Shown: positions 16,961 through 25,018, numbered from the stretch's first letter. The stretch is DNA of 64,000 bases from Nonlabens arenilitoris (GCF_002954765.1 NZ_MTPW01000001.1:1873501-1937500); one strand, 5' to 3'. Program-made: numbers and translations. The notes: generated from the letters alone by a model not told the origin.

Positions 16961-18232
16961 ATGCAAGAAGATTTTATCCATTATCTCTGGAAGTTTAAAA
17001 AACTAAGTGGCCAGCAATTGCAAACCACAGAAGGTAAGTCGGTCGTGATTAAATCTTTAGGAACACACAATTTTCATTCAGGTCCCGATTTCTTTAACGG
17101 TAGATTAGAAATCGATGGTCAGGAATGGGCTGGTAATATTGAAATGCATGTAAAAGCTAGTGACTGGTACTTGCATGGTCATGATGATGATCCTGCTTAC
17201 GATAATGTCATATTGCACGTGGTATGGATACATGATGCAGAGATTTCTCGCCGAGATGAGGTAAATATTCCTGTGCTAGAAGTCAGTAAATATGTGCCCA
17301 AAGCATTAGTGAAAAGCTATCAAAAACTTTTTGCTGTTAAAAACAATCAATTTATTAATTGTGAAAATGACTTTGCTACAGTAGATGATTTCAAGAAAGT
17401 TCAGTGGTTTGAAAAATTATTTTTTGAAAGATTAGAGCAACGCAGTATTCATATAAATAGAATATTAAAACAAACTCATAACGATTGGGAAGCTTTATTT
17501 TTTCAAGTATTATGTAGAAGTTTTGGGACTAAAATTAATGGCGATGCTTTTGAACAATTAGCACAAAGTATAGATTCAAGTACGGTACGCAAACTTGCAA
17601 AAGACGCATTTCAATTAGAAGCGACGCTTTTGGGTCAGGCAGGCTTACTTAATGATATTAAAGAGGATCGTTATTATAAATTATTAGTTGATGAATACGC
17701 TTTCGCGAAAGCAAAATTTCAATTACAGCCGGCTTTAATACCTATGAAGTTTTTTAGATTAAGACCTGCAAACTATCCTACCATACGTATTTCTCAACTC
17801 GCAATGCTTTATCATAGAACGCCACATTTATTTGGTGAAGTTTTACTTACAAAATCCAGAACCGAAATTCACAAATTATTTGAAGTCAAAGCGGCATCTT
17901 ACTGGGATATGCACCATGTATTTGATAAAGAGACTAAATCAAGGGAAAAAACATTAACGCCATCTTTTATTGATCTGGTAATTATTAATTGCATAGTCCC
18001 TATAAAATTTGCACACGCACAGTTTACTGGAAGAGATAAAACGGAAGAGTTACTAGAATTAATGTATGATTTAAAACCAGAGTCTAATACTGTAGTTGAT
18101 GAATTTAAAAAGTTGACTAAAATTACTAACGGATTAGAATCGCAAGCAGTACTGCAATTAAAACCTCAATATTGTGATACGAATAAGTGTCTAAGTTGCG
18201 ATATAGGTGTTTCACTTATAAGATATGTCTAG
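16961..18232 (+). CDS. DUF2851 family protein
   Basis: This 423-residue protein has the conserved N-terminus of DUF2851 (FIHYLWKFKKLSGQQLQTTEGKSV, HNFHSGPDFFNGRLEIDG, WAGNIEMHVKASDWYLHGH). Its C-terminal cysteine cluster CDTNKCLSCDIG, near residues 405-416, may bind a metal. No signal peptide or membrane helix is seen, so it is probably cytoplasmic. Function is unknown; the first domain contains conserved H, D and E residues that look enzymatic. It lies 42 bases before the PspC gene. A palindrome copy at 17699-17712 is translated as A-F-A-K-A. Confidence 0.8.
   Translation: MQEDFIHYLWKFKKLSGQQLQTTEGKSVVIKSLGTHNFHSGPDFFNGRLEIDGQEWAGNIEMHVKASDWYLHGHDDDPAYDNVILHVVWIHDAEISRRDEVNIPVLEVSKYVPKALVKSYQKLFAVKNNQFINCENDFATVDDFKKVQWFEKLFFERLEQRSIHINRILKQTHNDWEALFFQVLCRSFGTKINGDAFEQLAQSIDSSTVRKLAKDAFQLEATLLGQAGLLNDIKEDRYYKLLVDEYAFAKAKFQLQPALIPMKFFRLRPANYPTIRISQLAMLYHRTPHLFGEVLLTKSRTEIHKLFEVKAASYWDMHHVFDKETKSREKTLTPSFIDLVIINCIVPIKFAHAQFTGRDKTEELLELMYDLKPESNTVVDEFKKLTKITNGLESQAVLQLKPQYCDTNKCLSCDIGVSLIRYV
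17699..17712. repeat. Iterated palindrome, 14-bp perfect copy
   Basis: GCTTTCGCGAAAGC lies inside the DUF2851 gene. Confidence 0.9.
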
Positions 18233-18273
18233 TTGATGTAGTGTTATTAGCCCCTTATGATTAAATTTACAAC

Positions 18274-18501
18274 ATGGGAATAGTTACAGGATTGAGACAT
18301 TACATGGAGAAGTATGGCTTCTATGTATCATCACGTATCGCAGACCGCATGGGAATGCGCGCTCGCAATGTGCGTATTACCTTTATTTATTTCACGTTTG
18401 CAACATTAGGAGTGGGTTTTGGGGTCTATCTTATTATAGCCTTCTGGCTTAAAATTAAAGACATGCTTTATGTCAAAAGAAGTTCTGTATTTGATCTCTA
18501 A
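18274..18501 (+). CDS. PspC-domain membrane protein
   Basis: This 75-residue protein is a stand-alone PspC domain: a short amphipathic N-terminus with SRIADRMGMRARNVRITFIY, one membrane helix (FTFATLGVGFGVYLIIAFW, about residues 46-64) and a basic tail. PspC proteins are linked to envelope-stress sensing in other bacteria; no PspA or PspB gene is nearby. It is followed 14 bases later by a potassium channel gene, and the two are likely co-transcribed. Confidence 0.8.
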   Translation: MGIVTGLRHYMEKYGFYVSSRIADRMGMRARNVRITFIYFTFATLGVGFGVYLIIAFWLKIKDMLYVKRSSVFDL

Positions 18502-18515
18502 AATATAATAATCTC

Positions 18516-19526
18516 GTGCGTTCAAAAATAGCTGTTGCCATTACCTTGCTTATTACTATCCTTTTGATAGGTGTACTAGGATTTAAATTTGTTCAAGGTT
18601 TATCTTGGGTAGATGCTATTTATATGACAGTCATTACTATCTCCACAGTAGGTTATCGGGAGGTAGAGTTGCCTAATGATCAGACTAAAATATTTATAGT
18701 ATTACTTTTACTTTTTAGCGTTGTAATTGTAGGTTATGCTGTATCAGTCATTACAGAATATTTAATATCACGCAGCTCTTTAAAGGATATGAGAGCAAAA
18801 AGAAAGCAAAAACATATTGATGCTATGGAAAATCATATTATAGTGTGCGGTTATGGCCGTAACGGTAGACAGGCTGTAGAGAAACTTATTGATTATCACA
18901 GAGAATTTATTATCATAGAAAAAAGTCAAGAAGTTATCGATGATTGTGGACTGGATAGTAACCTATTTTTAAGAGGAAATGCAAACGAAGATGAGGTCCT
19001 AATAAAAGCAGGAATAGAAAGAGCTTCTACTCTTATAACTGCATTACCTGACGATGCAGATAATCTTTTTACCGTTTTAAGTGCTAGACAACTTAATAAG
19101 TCACTAAAAATTATTTCTCGTGCGAGTGAAGAAACAAGTTATAAAAAGCTAAAACTAGCAGGTGCAGATAATGTAATACTACCTGATAAGATAGGTGGCG
19201 AGCATATGGCATCACTTATTGTAAGTCCTGATTTGATCGAGTTTTGGGATAATTTAAGTTATGGTGGTGATGAAGGTGTTAACCTTGAACAAGTGTCATT
19301 TGAGCAAATGTTTGATGATAATGGAGATTGTTCAATCATCGACTTAAACCTTAGGCAAAAAACAGGTTGTACAATCATAGGTTACAAATCACCAGACGGA
19401 AATTACACCGTAAATCCAGATCCTAAAATGATGCTTACAGCTGGTTCAAAAATCATAGTAGTAGGAAATACACAGCAAATTTTAAACCTGCAGAAGGTCT
19501 ATAGAATTAACAATGAGGTAACATAA
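18516..19526 (+). CDS. Potassium channel with RCK (TrkA-N) domain
   Basis: The 336-residue protein has two membrane helices (about residues 5-25 and 58-84) flanking a pore loop with selectivity filter T44-V-G-Y-R-E49. A cytoplasmic RCK_N Rossmann domain follows from about residue 106 (HIIVCGYGRNGRQAVEKL, glycine motif at 112-117), then an RCK_C domain. It resembles MthK/Kch-type two-helix channels gated by nucleotides or ions. The filter ends in R-E rather than the common G-D. The start is GTG at 18516. It is probably transcribed with the PspC gene. Confidence 0.9.
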   Translation: MRSKIAVAITLLITILLIGVLGFKFVQGLSWVDAIYMTVITISTVGYREVELPNDQTKIFIVLLLLFSVVIVGYAVSVITEYLISRSSLKDMRAKRKQKHIDAMENHIIVCGYGRNGRQAVEKLIDYHREFIIIEKSQEVIDDCGLDSNLFLRGNANEDEVLIKAGIERASTLITALPDDADNLFTVLSARQLNKSLKIISRASEETSYKKLKLAGADNVILPDKIGGEHMASLIVSPDLIEFWDNLSYGGDEGVNLEQVSFEQMFDDNGDCSIIDLNLRQKTGCTIIGYKSPDGNYTVNPDPKMMLTAGSKIIVVGNTQQILNLQKVYRINNEVT

Positions 19527-19547
19527 GTGCCTTTAAAACTTTTAAAA

Positions 19548-19571
19548 AGCAAGATTTTTGTGCATCTTGCT
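19548..19571. promoter_or_regulatory. Hairpin in the channel-symporter gap
   Basis: AGCAAGAT (19548-19555) pairs with ATCTTGCT (19564-19571) around an 8-base loop. No T run follows, so it is not a standard terminator; it may be a leader structure of the symporter mRNA or have no function. Confidence 0.35.
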
Positions 19572-19601
19572 GACTTAACCAAAATTTAAATCAAAAAAAG
19601 A

Positions 19602-21290
19602 ATGAAACGTATTTATAAAGTATGTTTATCAATGCTGGCTTTTATTATGCCTGCATTAGTTTTTGCGCAAGAGGCTGCGGAGAAAGGATTAGATGAAAAG
19701 ATTGATGATGCCTTTGGTTGGGCAACAGGTGATTATGTACAAGGAGTGTTTTATCAAATTCCATTTACAGATGAAATCAAAATATACTGGGTGCTATTCC
19801 CTTTAATATTAGGAGCCTTATTCTTTACTTTCTATTTTAAGTTTATCAATTTTACTGGTGTTTGGAGAGCTATTCAAGTGGTGCGAGGTAAATATGAAGA
19901 TATCGAAAAATATGGAGCTGAAGAGCTTTATGGTGAAGACGGTATCGCAAACGGCGTGGATATTAACACCGTAGATGATATAGAAGCTCACATTGATGAG
20001 GTATCTGATGAAATCACTGTTGATGGTGATATTAAAGATACAATACGTGATGAAAGTTCTGATGGTGAGGTTTCTCACTTCCAGGCTTTAACGGCTGCAT
20101 TATCTGCAACTGTTGGATTGGGTAACATCGCTGGTGTGGCGGTAGCGGTATCTGTAGGTGGTGCAGGAGCAACCTTCTGGATGATAGTTGCTGGGTTCTT
20201 AGGAATGGCTTCTAAATTTGTAGAGTGTACTCTAGGTGTAAAGTATAGAGATGTAGGTCCTGATGGAACTATATATGGTGGACCTATGTATTACTTGACT
20301 AAAGGTTTAAAATCCATGGGTCTTGCAGGTCTTGGAAAAGTACTCGCAGTATTGTTTGCAATTATGTGTATAGGTGGATCTTTTGGTGGTGGAAATATGT
20401 TTCAAGCAAATCAAGCAGCACAAATGGTTGAGAATATCACAGGTGGTACAGAATCGTTTTTGTATGGTTATAAATGGGCTTTTGGTTTGTTTATGGCAGT
20501 ATTTGTAGGTATTGTAATCATAGGAGGAATAAAGTCTATTGCTAAGGTGACAGATAAAATTGTTCCGTTTATGGTGGCGATTTATGTAGGTGCATCACTT
20601 TGGGTGATTTTTGCTCGTTTTGATATGATAGGTGATGCGTTCACTCAAATTATCGATGGTGCCTTTAGTCCAGAAGGTATAGCAGGTGGAGCTATTGGGG
20701 TGTTGATACAAGGATTCCGTAGAGCAGCATTCTCAAATGAGGCCGGTGTAGGTAGTGCGTCTATTGCACACTCAGCAGTAAAGACTAAATATGCAGCAAG
20801 TGAAGGATTAGTAGCCTTATTAGAGCCATTTATTGACACAGTAGTTGTTTGTACTATGACTGCTTTGGTTTTAATCATTACTGGTAATGTAAGTTCTGAA
20901 AATGCTGGGCTTAATGATGCAGATGCCATCTTATTAACCTCAGGTGCTTTCGAATCAGTAATAAGCTGGTTCCCTTATGTTCTTACATTGGCTGTTGTTT
21001 TATTTGCCTTTTCAACAATGATTTCTTGGTCTTACTACGGATATCAAGCATGGGCTTACCTTTTTGGAAGAACAACGAGAACAGAGTATACGTATAAGAT
21101 ATTATTCTGTGTGTTTGTTGTAGTAGGGTCAGCGGCAAGTTTAGGAAATGTAATAGGCTTCTCAGATGCGATGATATTTTCTATGATGGTGCCTAATATG
21201 ATCGGTATTGTTCTATTGGCACCTAAGGTAAAGAAAGAGCTTAATAGATATATGGGTGCTATTAGATTAAAAGCAAAAGCTATCGACTAA
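19602..21290 (+). CDS. AGCS family sodium/alanine symporter
   Basis: This 562-residue inner-membrane transporter carries the family motifs SHFQALTAALSATVGLGNIAGVAVA (about residues 158-182), GGPMYYL and RRAAFSNEAGVGSASIAHS. It imports a small amino acid such as alanine or glycine with sodium. Two features are unusual. A signal-like N-terminus ends in FAQ at residue 23. A strongly acidic stretch lies at residues 98-157, between the first helix and the core motif, and contains repeated Asp/Glu-rich segments (DDIEAHIDEVSDEITVDGD). About ten membrane helices follow. It lies 10 bases before the next gene. Confidence 0.9.
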   Translation: MKRIYKVCLSMLAFIMPALVFAQEAAEKGLDEKIDDAFGWATGDYVQGVFYQIPFTDEIKIYWVLFPLILGALFFTFYFKFINFTGVWRAIQVVRGKYEDIEKYGAEELYGEDGIANGVDINTVDDIEAHIDEVSDEITVDGDIKDTIRDESSDGEVSHFQALTAALSATVGLGNIAGVAVAVSVGGAGATFWMIVAGFLGMASKFVECTLGVKYRDVGPDGTIYGGPMYYLTKGLKSMGLAGLGKVLAVLFAIMCIGGSFGGGNMFQANQAAQMVENITGGTESFLYGYKWAFGLFMAVFVGIVIIGGIKSIAKVTDKIVPFMVAIYVGASLWVIFARFDMIGDAFTQIIDGAFSPEGIAGGAIGVLIQGFRRAAFSNEAGVGSASIAHSAVKTKYAASEGLVALLEPFIDTVVVCTMTALVLIITGNVSSENAGLNDADAILLTSGAFESVISWFPYVLTLAVVLFAFSTMISWSYYGYQAWAYLFGRTTRTEYTYKILFCVFVVVGSAASLGNVIGFSDAMIFSMMVPNMIGIVLLAPKVKKELNRYMGAIRLKAKAID

Positions 21291-21300
21291 TCTTTAATAA

Positions 21301-22158
21301 ATGAAAAATTTTAATTCCCTCTTTTTGTTTAATCGTAAACAGCAAAGAGGGATTTTTGTATTAATTATTTTATTATTTCTAGTACTTATAATCTATTTCA
21401 TTGCTGGGAATAGAGATCGTCAATCTCTCATAGTAGAAGATACAAGTGTATATCAAAGGCAAGTAGATTCTTTAAAATCTCTTGCAATTGCAAAACAAAA
21501 CAAAATTTATCCTTTTAATCCTAACTATATTACAGACTATCGTGGTTATGTGTTGGGGCTTAGTGAAGAAGAGTTAGGGAGGTTACATCGCTTTCGCGAA
21601 AGCAACAAATGGATTAATTCCAAAAAAGATTTTCAAAATGTCACCGGTGTTTCAGATCAGTGGCTAGATAGCATAAGTCCTTATTTTAAATTTCCAGAAT
21701 GGGTCACTAATCCCAAAAAGCAAAACACATATCAGACATCCTTTAAAAAACGAAAGGTTGTTGTTAAAGATATTAATGTAGCTACTCAGGAAGAACTCAA
21801 GGCTGTTTACGGTATAGGTCCAGCATTATCTCAAAGAATAATTAAAGAACGGGATTTTCTAAAGGGCTTTATAGATATGAAACAAGTAAGAAGTGTTTAC
21901 GGTATTTCAGATTCTACCATGATTCAGTTAAAAAAACATTTCTATATTAATAAATCTAGTGGCGCTAGAATAGCTCTTAATACGGCAACGAGAGAAGAGC
22001 TGTTAAGTGTTCCCTATTTTAACGACTATCTAGTAGATCAACTTATAAAGCAACGTGTTCTAAGAGAAGGCTTCAAAAGTTGGGATAAAGTTGTGTTAAC
22101 CTCTAGATTTCCAGAAGAAAAATTAGAGCTAATTCAGCTATATTTGACACTTGACTAA
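21301..22158 (+). CDS. Helix-hairpin-helix (ComEA-like) membrane-anchored protein
   Basis: The 285-residue protein has an N-terminal membrane anchor (residues 18-36, GIFVLIILLFLVLIIYFIAG) preceded by basic residues. It then has several helix-hairpin-helix units: DINVATQEELKAVYGIGPALSQRII near 157-181, the following VRSVYGISD unit, and LNTATREELLSVPYFNDYLV near 226-245. HhH pairs of the ComEA type bind DNA non-specifically in DNA uptake, but this protein could also have another role. It follows the symporter by 10 bases. A palindrome copy at 21590-21603 is translated as R-F-R-E-S. Confidence 0.8.
   Translation: MKNFNSLFLFNRKQQRGIFVLIILLFLVLIIYFIAGNRDRQSLIVEDTSVYQRQVDSLKSLAIAKQNKIYPFNPNYITDYRGYVLGLSEEELGRLHRFRESNKWINSKKDFQNVTGVSDQWLDSISPYFKFPEWVTNPKKQNTYQTSFKKRKVVVKDINVATQEELKAVYGIGPALSQRIIKERDFLKGFIDMKQVRSVYGISDSTMIQLKKHFYINKSSGARIALNTATREELLSVPYFNDYLVDQLIKQRVLREGFKSWDKVVLTSRFPEEKLELIQLYLTLD
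21590..21603. repeat. Iterated palindrome, 14-bp perfect copy
   Basis: GCTTTCGCGAAAGC lies inside the helix-hairpin-helix gene and is read in a different frame from the copies in other genes. Confidence 0.9.
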
Positions 22159-22180
22159 ATCAATAGTTTAACTATTTTAT

Positions 22181-23350
22181 ATGTATTCAAAATATTTTAC
22201 TGAAGAACATAATGTCTTCAGACAGAGTTTTAGAGATTTTCTTAATAAAGAAGCTGTTCCGCACATCGATAGGTGGGAAGAAACAGGTAAGATTGATCGC
22301 GAGATTTTTGAAAAAATGGGTGAAATGGGATATTTTGCTTTGTATTACCCAGAAGAATATGGCGGTTTAAATCTTGATTTCTTTTACACCGTTATATTTC
22401 TTGAAGAAATGCAGCGTATCAATTCTGGTGGTTTTGCTGCAGCTATGTGGGTTCAGGCATTTTTAGGAGCGCAACATCTACTCAAGGAAGGAGATGAACG
22501 TATTAAACAAGAGTATCTCGTGCCAACCTTAACAGGTGAGAAAATAGGATGTCTAGGTATTACAGAGCCTTTTGGTGGTAGTGATGTTGCAGGAATGAGA
22601 ACCACAGCGGTTAAAGATGGTGATCATTATGTAATCAATGGTTCAAAAACCTTTATTACTAATGGTGTTTATAGTGATTATTTAGTAATCGCTGCAAAGA
22701 CTGATCCAGATGCAAAAGGTCGTGGGATTTCTATTTTTGTTATGGACCGAGACACTCCAGGGATAAGTGCTACAAAACTGAATAAATTGGGGTGGAGAGC
22801 CAGTGATACAGGAGAAATAGGTTTTGATAATGTACGGATTCCTGCAGAAAATTTAATGGGAGAAGAAGGAAAAGGGTTTCCTTACATCATGCAGCATTTT
22901 GCATTAGAAAGGCTTATTATGGGTATAAATGCTCACGCAAGAGCAGAGTATGCCTTAGAATATACAGCCCAATATATGAAGGAGCGTACTGCCTTTGGAA
23001 CTACTATAGATAAGTTTCAGGCCTTACGTCACGGCTTGGCAGATATGTACAGTGAAGTAGAGATGGCAAAAAATTTCAATTATTCTATTTCTGAGCAACT
23101 CGATCAAGGCTTATATCCAGTTAAGGAAGCTAGTATGTCTAAACTAGTCTCAACAAAAATAGCTGATGAGGTGATTTATAAATGTTTGCAATACTTAGGT
23201 GGTTATGGTTATATAGAGGAGTATCCTCTTGCCAGAATGTGGCGTGATAGTCGTCTAGGGCCTATCGGTGGTGGGACCAGTGAGATCATGCGTGAGATCA
23301 TTGCAAAGATGGTAATGGATGGTAAGGATTATAAGCCTGCTGCAAAATAA
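22181..23350 (+). CDS. Acyl-CoA dehydrogenase
   Basis: This 389-residue flavoprotein oxidises an acyl-CoA to the trans-2-enoyl-CoA and passes electrons to electron-transfer flavoprotein. The visible parts are the N-terminal helical domain, the FAD/substrate motif CLGITEPFGGSDVAGMRTTA, the signature ALERLIMGINAHARAEYALEY, and the C-terminal QYLGGYGYIEEYPLARMWRD with GGGTSEIMREIIAKMV. Chain-length preference cannot be read from the sequence. It lies 22 bases after the HhH gene and ends before a palindrome and the rpsU promoter. Confidence 0.92.
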   Translation: MYSKYFTEEHNVFRQSFRDFLNKEAVPHIDRWEETGKIDREIFEKMGEMGYFALYYPEEYGGLNLDFFYTVIFLEEMQRINSGGFAAAMWVQAFLGAQHLLKEGDERIKQEYLVPTLTGEKIGCLGITEPFGGSDVAGMRTTAVKDGDHYVINGSKTFITNGVYSDYLVIAAKTDPDAKGRGISIFVMDRDTPGISATKLNKLGWRASDTGEIGFDNVRIPAENLMGEEGKGFPYIMQHFALERLIMGINAHARAEYALEYTAQYMKERTAFGTTIDKFQALRHGLADMYSEVEMAKNFNYSISEQLDQGLYPVKEASMSKLVSTKIADEVIYKCLQYLGGYGYIEEYPLARMWRDSRLGPIGGGTSEIMREIIAKMVMDGKDYKPAAK

Positions 23351-23362
23351 ATAGATTTGTTA

Positions 23363-23388
23363 AATTACGCTTTCGCGAAAGCGTAATT
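23363..23388. repeat. Iterated palindrome, 26-bp perfect copy
   Basis: AATTACGC, TTTCGCGAAA and GCGTAATT form a perfect 26-bp palindrome between the acyl-CoA dehydrogenase gene and the rpsU promoter. Without a T run it is a poor terminator, although the RNA hairpin would be stable. Confidence 0.92.
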
Positions 23389-23399
23389 GATAAAAAGTA

Positions 23400-23428
23400 T
23401 TGTAATTATAAATAAAAATGTATTTTTG
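23400..23428 (+). promoter_or_regulatory. Promoter of rpsU
   Basis: TTG at 23400-23402, an 18-base spacer and TATTTTTG at 23421-23428 match the Bacteroidota consensus TTG-N18-TAnnTTTG. The predicted leader is about 25 bases and contains the Shine-Dalgarno sequence. Confidence 0.65.
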
Positions 23429-23437
23429 CCATCCCAA

Positions 23438-23451
23438 AGAAAGGAGGTGAT
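23438..23451 (+). promoter_or_regulatory. Perfect extended Shine-Dalgarno sequence of rpsU
   Basis: AGAAAGGAGGTGAT is complementary over 14 bases to the usual 16S rRNA 3' end (ATCACCTCCTTTCT). It lies with AGGAGG ending 10 bases before the ATG. No other gene in the window has such a site. Confidence 0.9.
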
Positions 23452-23457
23452 GACACT

Positions 23458-23652
23458 ATGTTAATAATACCAGTTAAAGACGGAGAAAATATCGATAGAG
23501 CCCTAAAGCGTTTCAAAAGAAAATTTGATCGTACAGGAAAGATGCGTGAACTACGTAGAAGACAACAGTTTACTAAACCATCTGTTGCTAAAAGAGCTCA
23601 AAAGATAAAAGCTTCTTACATACAGCACTTAAGAGATGCAGAGAATATCTAG
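23458..23652 (+). CDS. rpsU: Ribosomal protein bS21
   Basis: This 64-residue, very basic protein of the small subunit has the family segments VKDGENIDRALKRFKRKFDRTG and RELRRRQQFTKPSVAKRAQK. In the Bacteroidota ribosome bS21, with bS18 and bS6, is reported to sequester the anti-Shine-Dalgarno end of 16S rRNA. The perfect Shine-Dalgarno site before this gene therefore suggests autogenous control: ribosomes lacking bS21 would translate rpsU best. The gene has its own promoter and a terminator that ends at the xerC start codon. Confidence 0.95.
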   Translation: MLIIPVKDGENIDRALKRFKRKFDRTGKMRELRRRQQFTKPSVAKRAQKIKASYIQHLRDAENI

Positions 23653-23672
23653 TATTTCTTAAATTATTAAAG

Positions 23673-23718
23673 ACCGCTAGTGGTAAAATACTTAATTTTA
23701 CTGTCTAGCGGTTTTTTT
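23673..23718 (+). terminator. rpsU terminator abutting the xerC start codon
   Basis: ACCGCTAG (23673-23680) pairs with CTAGCGGT (23705-23712), and an inner stem GTAAAAT/ATTTTAC (23683-23689 with 23695-23701) extends it. Seven T follow, directly before the ATG at 23719. Confidence 0.8.
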
Positions 23719-24606
23719 ATGTCTTTACAATCCTTTCTAGATTATTTATCCCTTGAGAAGAAATATTCTCAGCATACCGTTATAGCTTATAAAAGAGATT
23801 TGCAACAACTTGCTGCTTTTTTGCATGAAGAGTATGATCTATGCTTAAATCAAGCGACTTACCCTTTGATAAGGACTTGGTTAAGTGCATTGCTTGACGC
23901 TGAACTCAGTGCAAGAACGATTAATCGCAAGGTGGCTGCATTTAAGAGTTATTATAAGTTTTTACTTGCTACTGGGTGTATAGATTTCCATCCCTTATCT
24001 AAGCATAAAAGTCTTAAAGTTTCAAAAACTATACAGATTCCGTTTTCTAAAGATGAAGTTCAGCAAATTTTAGATAGTACTTATGACCCCTCAAACTTTG
24101 AGGTAGTTAGGGATTTACTTCTTATAGAGTTGTTTTATGTAACGGGAATGAGAAAGGAAGAGATGATAAATCTTAAAATTTCAGATGTGAATCTACCGTA
24201 TAAAACTATTAGGGTTTTGGGTAAACGCAATAAAGAGCGTATAATTCCATTATTAGAGTCAATTGTGCCAAAACTAGACACTTATTTAAGTTTGAGAAAT
24301 CAGGTTGTAGATGGGAATCGTCAGGAATTATTATTGACTAAAAAAGGAGATAAACTTTATTCTGGTCTTGTGTATAGGATTATTAAATCGTATTTTAGTA
24401 AGGTATCTCAAAAGGTAAAAACGAGTCCACATATTTTAAGGCATTCTTTTGCTACTCATCTATTAGATGAAGGTGCAGATTTAAATGCGGTAAAGGAATT
24501 ATTAGGGCATGCTAGTCTCGCTTCTACTCAGGTTTATACTCATTCTAGTATGGCAATGTTAAAAGGGGTATATAAAAATGCGCATCCGCGCTCAATTAAA
24601 GATTAA
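23719..24606 (+). CDS. xerC: Tyrosine recombinase, XerC-like
   Basis: This 295-residue site-specific recombinase has an N-terminal SAM-like core-binding domain (FLDYLSLEKKYSQHTVIAYK) and a catalytic domain. The visible catalytic residues are R145 (TGMRKEE), H238 and R241 (PHILRHSF), a histidine in LLGHA and the nucleophile Y273 (TQVYTH). With a partner it would resolve chromosome dimers at dif. It is encoded in a conserved core locus next to rpsU and hpf rather than on a mobile element. I start it at ATG 23719. A GTG at 23680 is in frame but lies inside the rpsU terminator stem and adds residues not typical of the family. Confidence 0.9.
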   Translation: MSLQSFLDYLSLEKKYSQHTVIAYKRDLQQLAAFLHEEYDLCLNQATYPLIRTWLSALLDAELSARTINRKVAAFKSYYKFLLATGCIDFHPLSKHKSLKVSKTIQIPFSKDEVQQILDSTYDPSNFEVVRDLLLIELFYVTGMRKEEMINLKISDVNLPYKTIRVLGKRNKERIIPLLESIVPKLDTYLSLRNQVVDGNRQELLLTKKGDKLYSGLVYRIIKSYFSKVSQKVKTSPHILRHSFATHLLDEGADLNAVKELLGHASLASTQVYTHSSMAMLKGVYKNAHPRSIKD

Positions 24607-24621
24607 TTAAATAAATAGCTT

Positions 24622-24921
24622 ATGAAGGTAAATGTGCAGTCTGTGAATTTTAATGCAGACGTTAAACTGATTGAATTTATTCAAGAACGATTAGATAAAC
24701 TAGAACATTTTTACAGTAAGATCATAAATGCAGATGTTTATCTAAAAGTTCAAAAAACTTCATCGCCTGAAAATAAAATTATTGAAGTAAGGTTATTTGT
24801 GCCTGGTGAGGACCTAATTGCCTCAAAGACATGTAAATCCTTTGAGCAATGTATAGATGAATGTGCAGATGCTTTAGAGCGTCAACTTAAAAAAAGGAAG
24901 GAAAAACAGAATTCTCATTAA
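24622..24921 (+). CDS. hpf: Ribosome hibernation-promoting factor, short form
   Basis: The 99-residue product is the HPF/RaiA domain alone (VNFNADVKLIEFIQERLDKLEHFYSKI, EVRLFVPGEDLIASKTCKSFEQCIDECADALERQLKKRKEK). It binds the 30S decoding region in slow growth and blocks translation. The long C-terminal dimerisation tail of other bacteria is absent, so it may work as the short form. It follows xerC by 15 bases and precedes the promoter of the tRNA-tuf operon. Confidence 0.93.
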   Translation: MKVNVQSVNFNADVKLIEFIQERLDKLEHFYSKIINADVYLKVQKTSSPENKIIEVRLFVPGEDLIASKTCKSFEQCIDECADALERQLKKRKEKQNSH

Positions 24922-24938
24922 TTTTTTTTAAAAAATAT

Positions 24939-24968
24939 TTTGTGAATTAAAAAATACTCTTACATTTG
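24939..24968 (+). promoter_or_regulatory. Promoter of the tRNA-tuf operon
   Basis: TTTG at 24939-24942, an 18-base spacer and TACATTTG at 24961-24968 form the best consensus promoter in the window. It faces four tRNA genes and tuf. Confidence 0.72.
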
Positions 24969-24970
24969 CA

Positions 24971-24996
24971 GTCCGTTAGAAATAGCGGACTTTTTT
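24971..24996 (+). terminator. Terminator-like hairpin at the start of the tRNA-tuf transcript
   Basis: GTCCGTTA (24971-24978), a GAAA tetraloop and TAGCGGAC (24983-24990) form an 8-bp stem with one G-T wobble, followed by six T. It starts two bases after the -7 element, so it would be the first thing transcribed. It could terminate hpf transcripts, attenuate the tRNA operon, or both. Confidence 0.65.
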
Positions 24997-25018
24997 ACGC
25001 AAGTGAAAAAGCTTAAAA

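Noticed and set aside
23363..23388. Palindrome as a terminator for the acyl-CoA dehydrogenase gene
   Set aside because: No T run follows, and the same motif occurs inside genes, so termination is not its general role.
23680..23718. Upstream GTG start of xerC
   Set aside because: The GTG lies inside the rpsU terminator stem, and the extra 13 residues are not typical.
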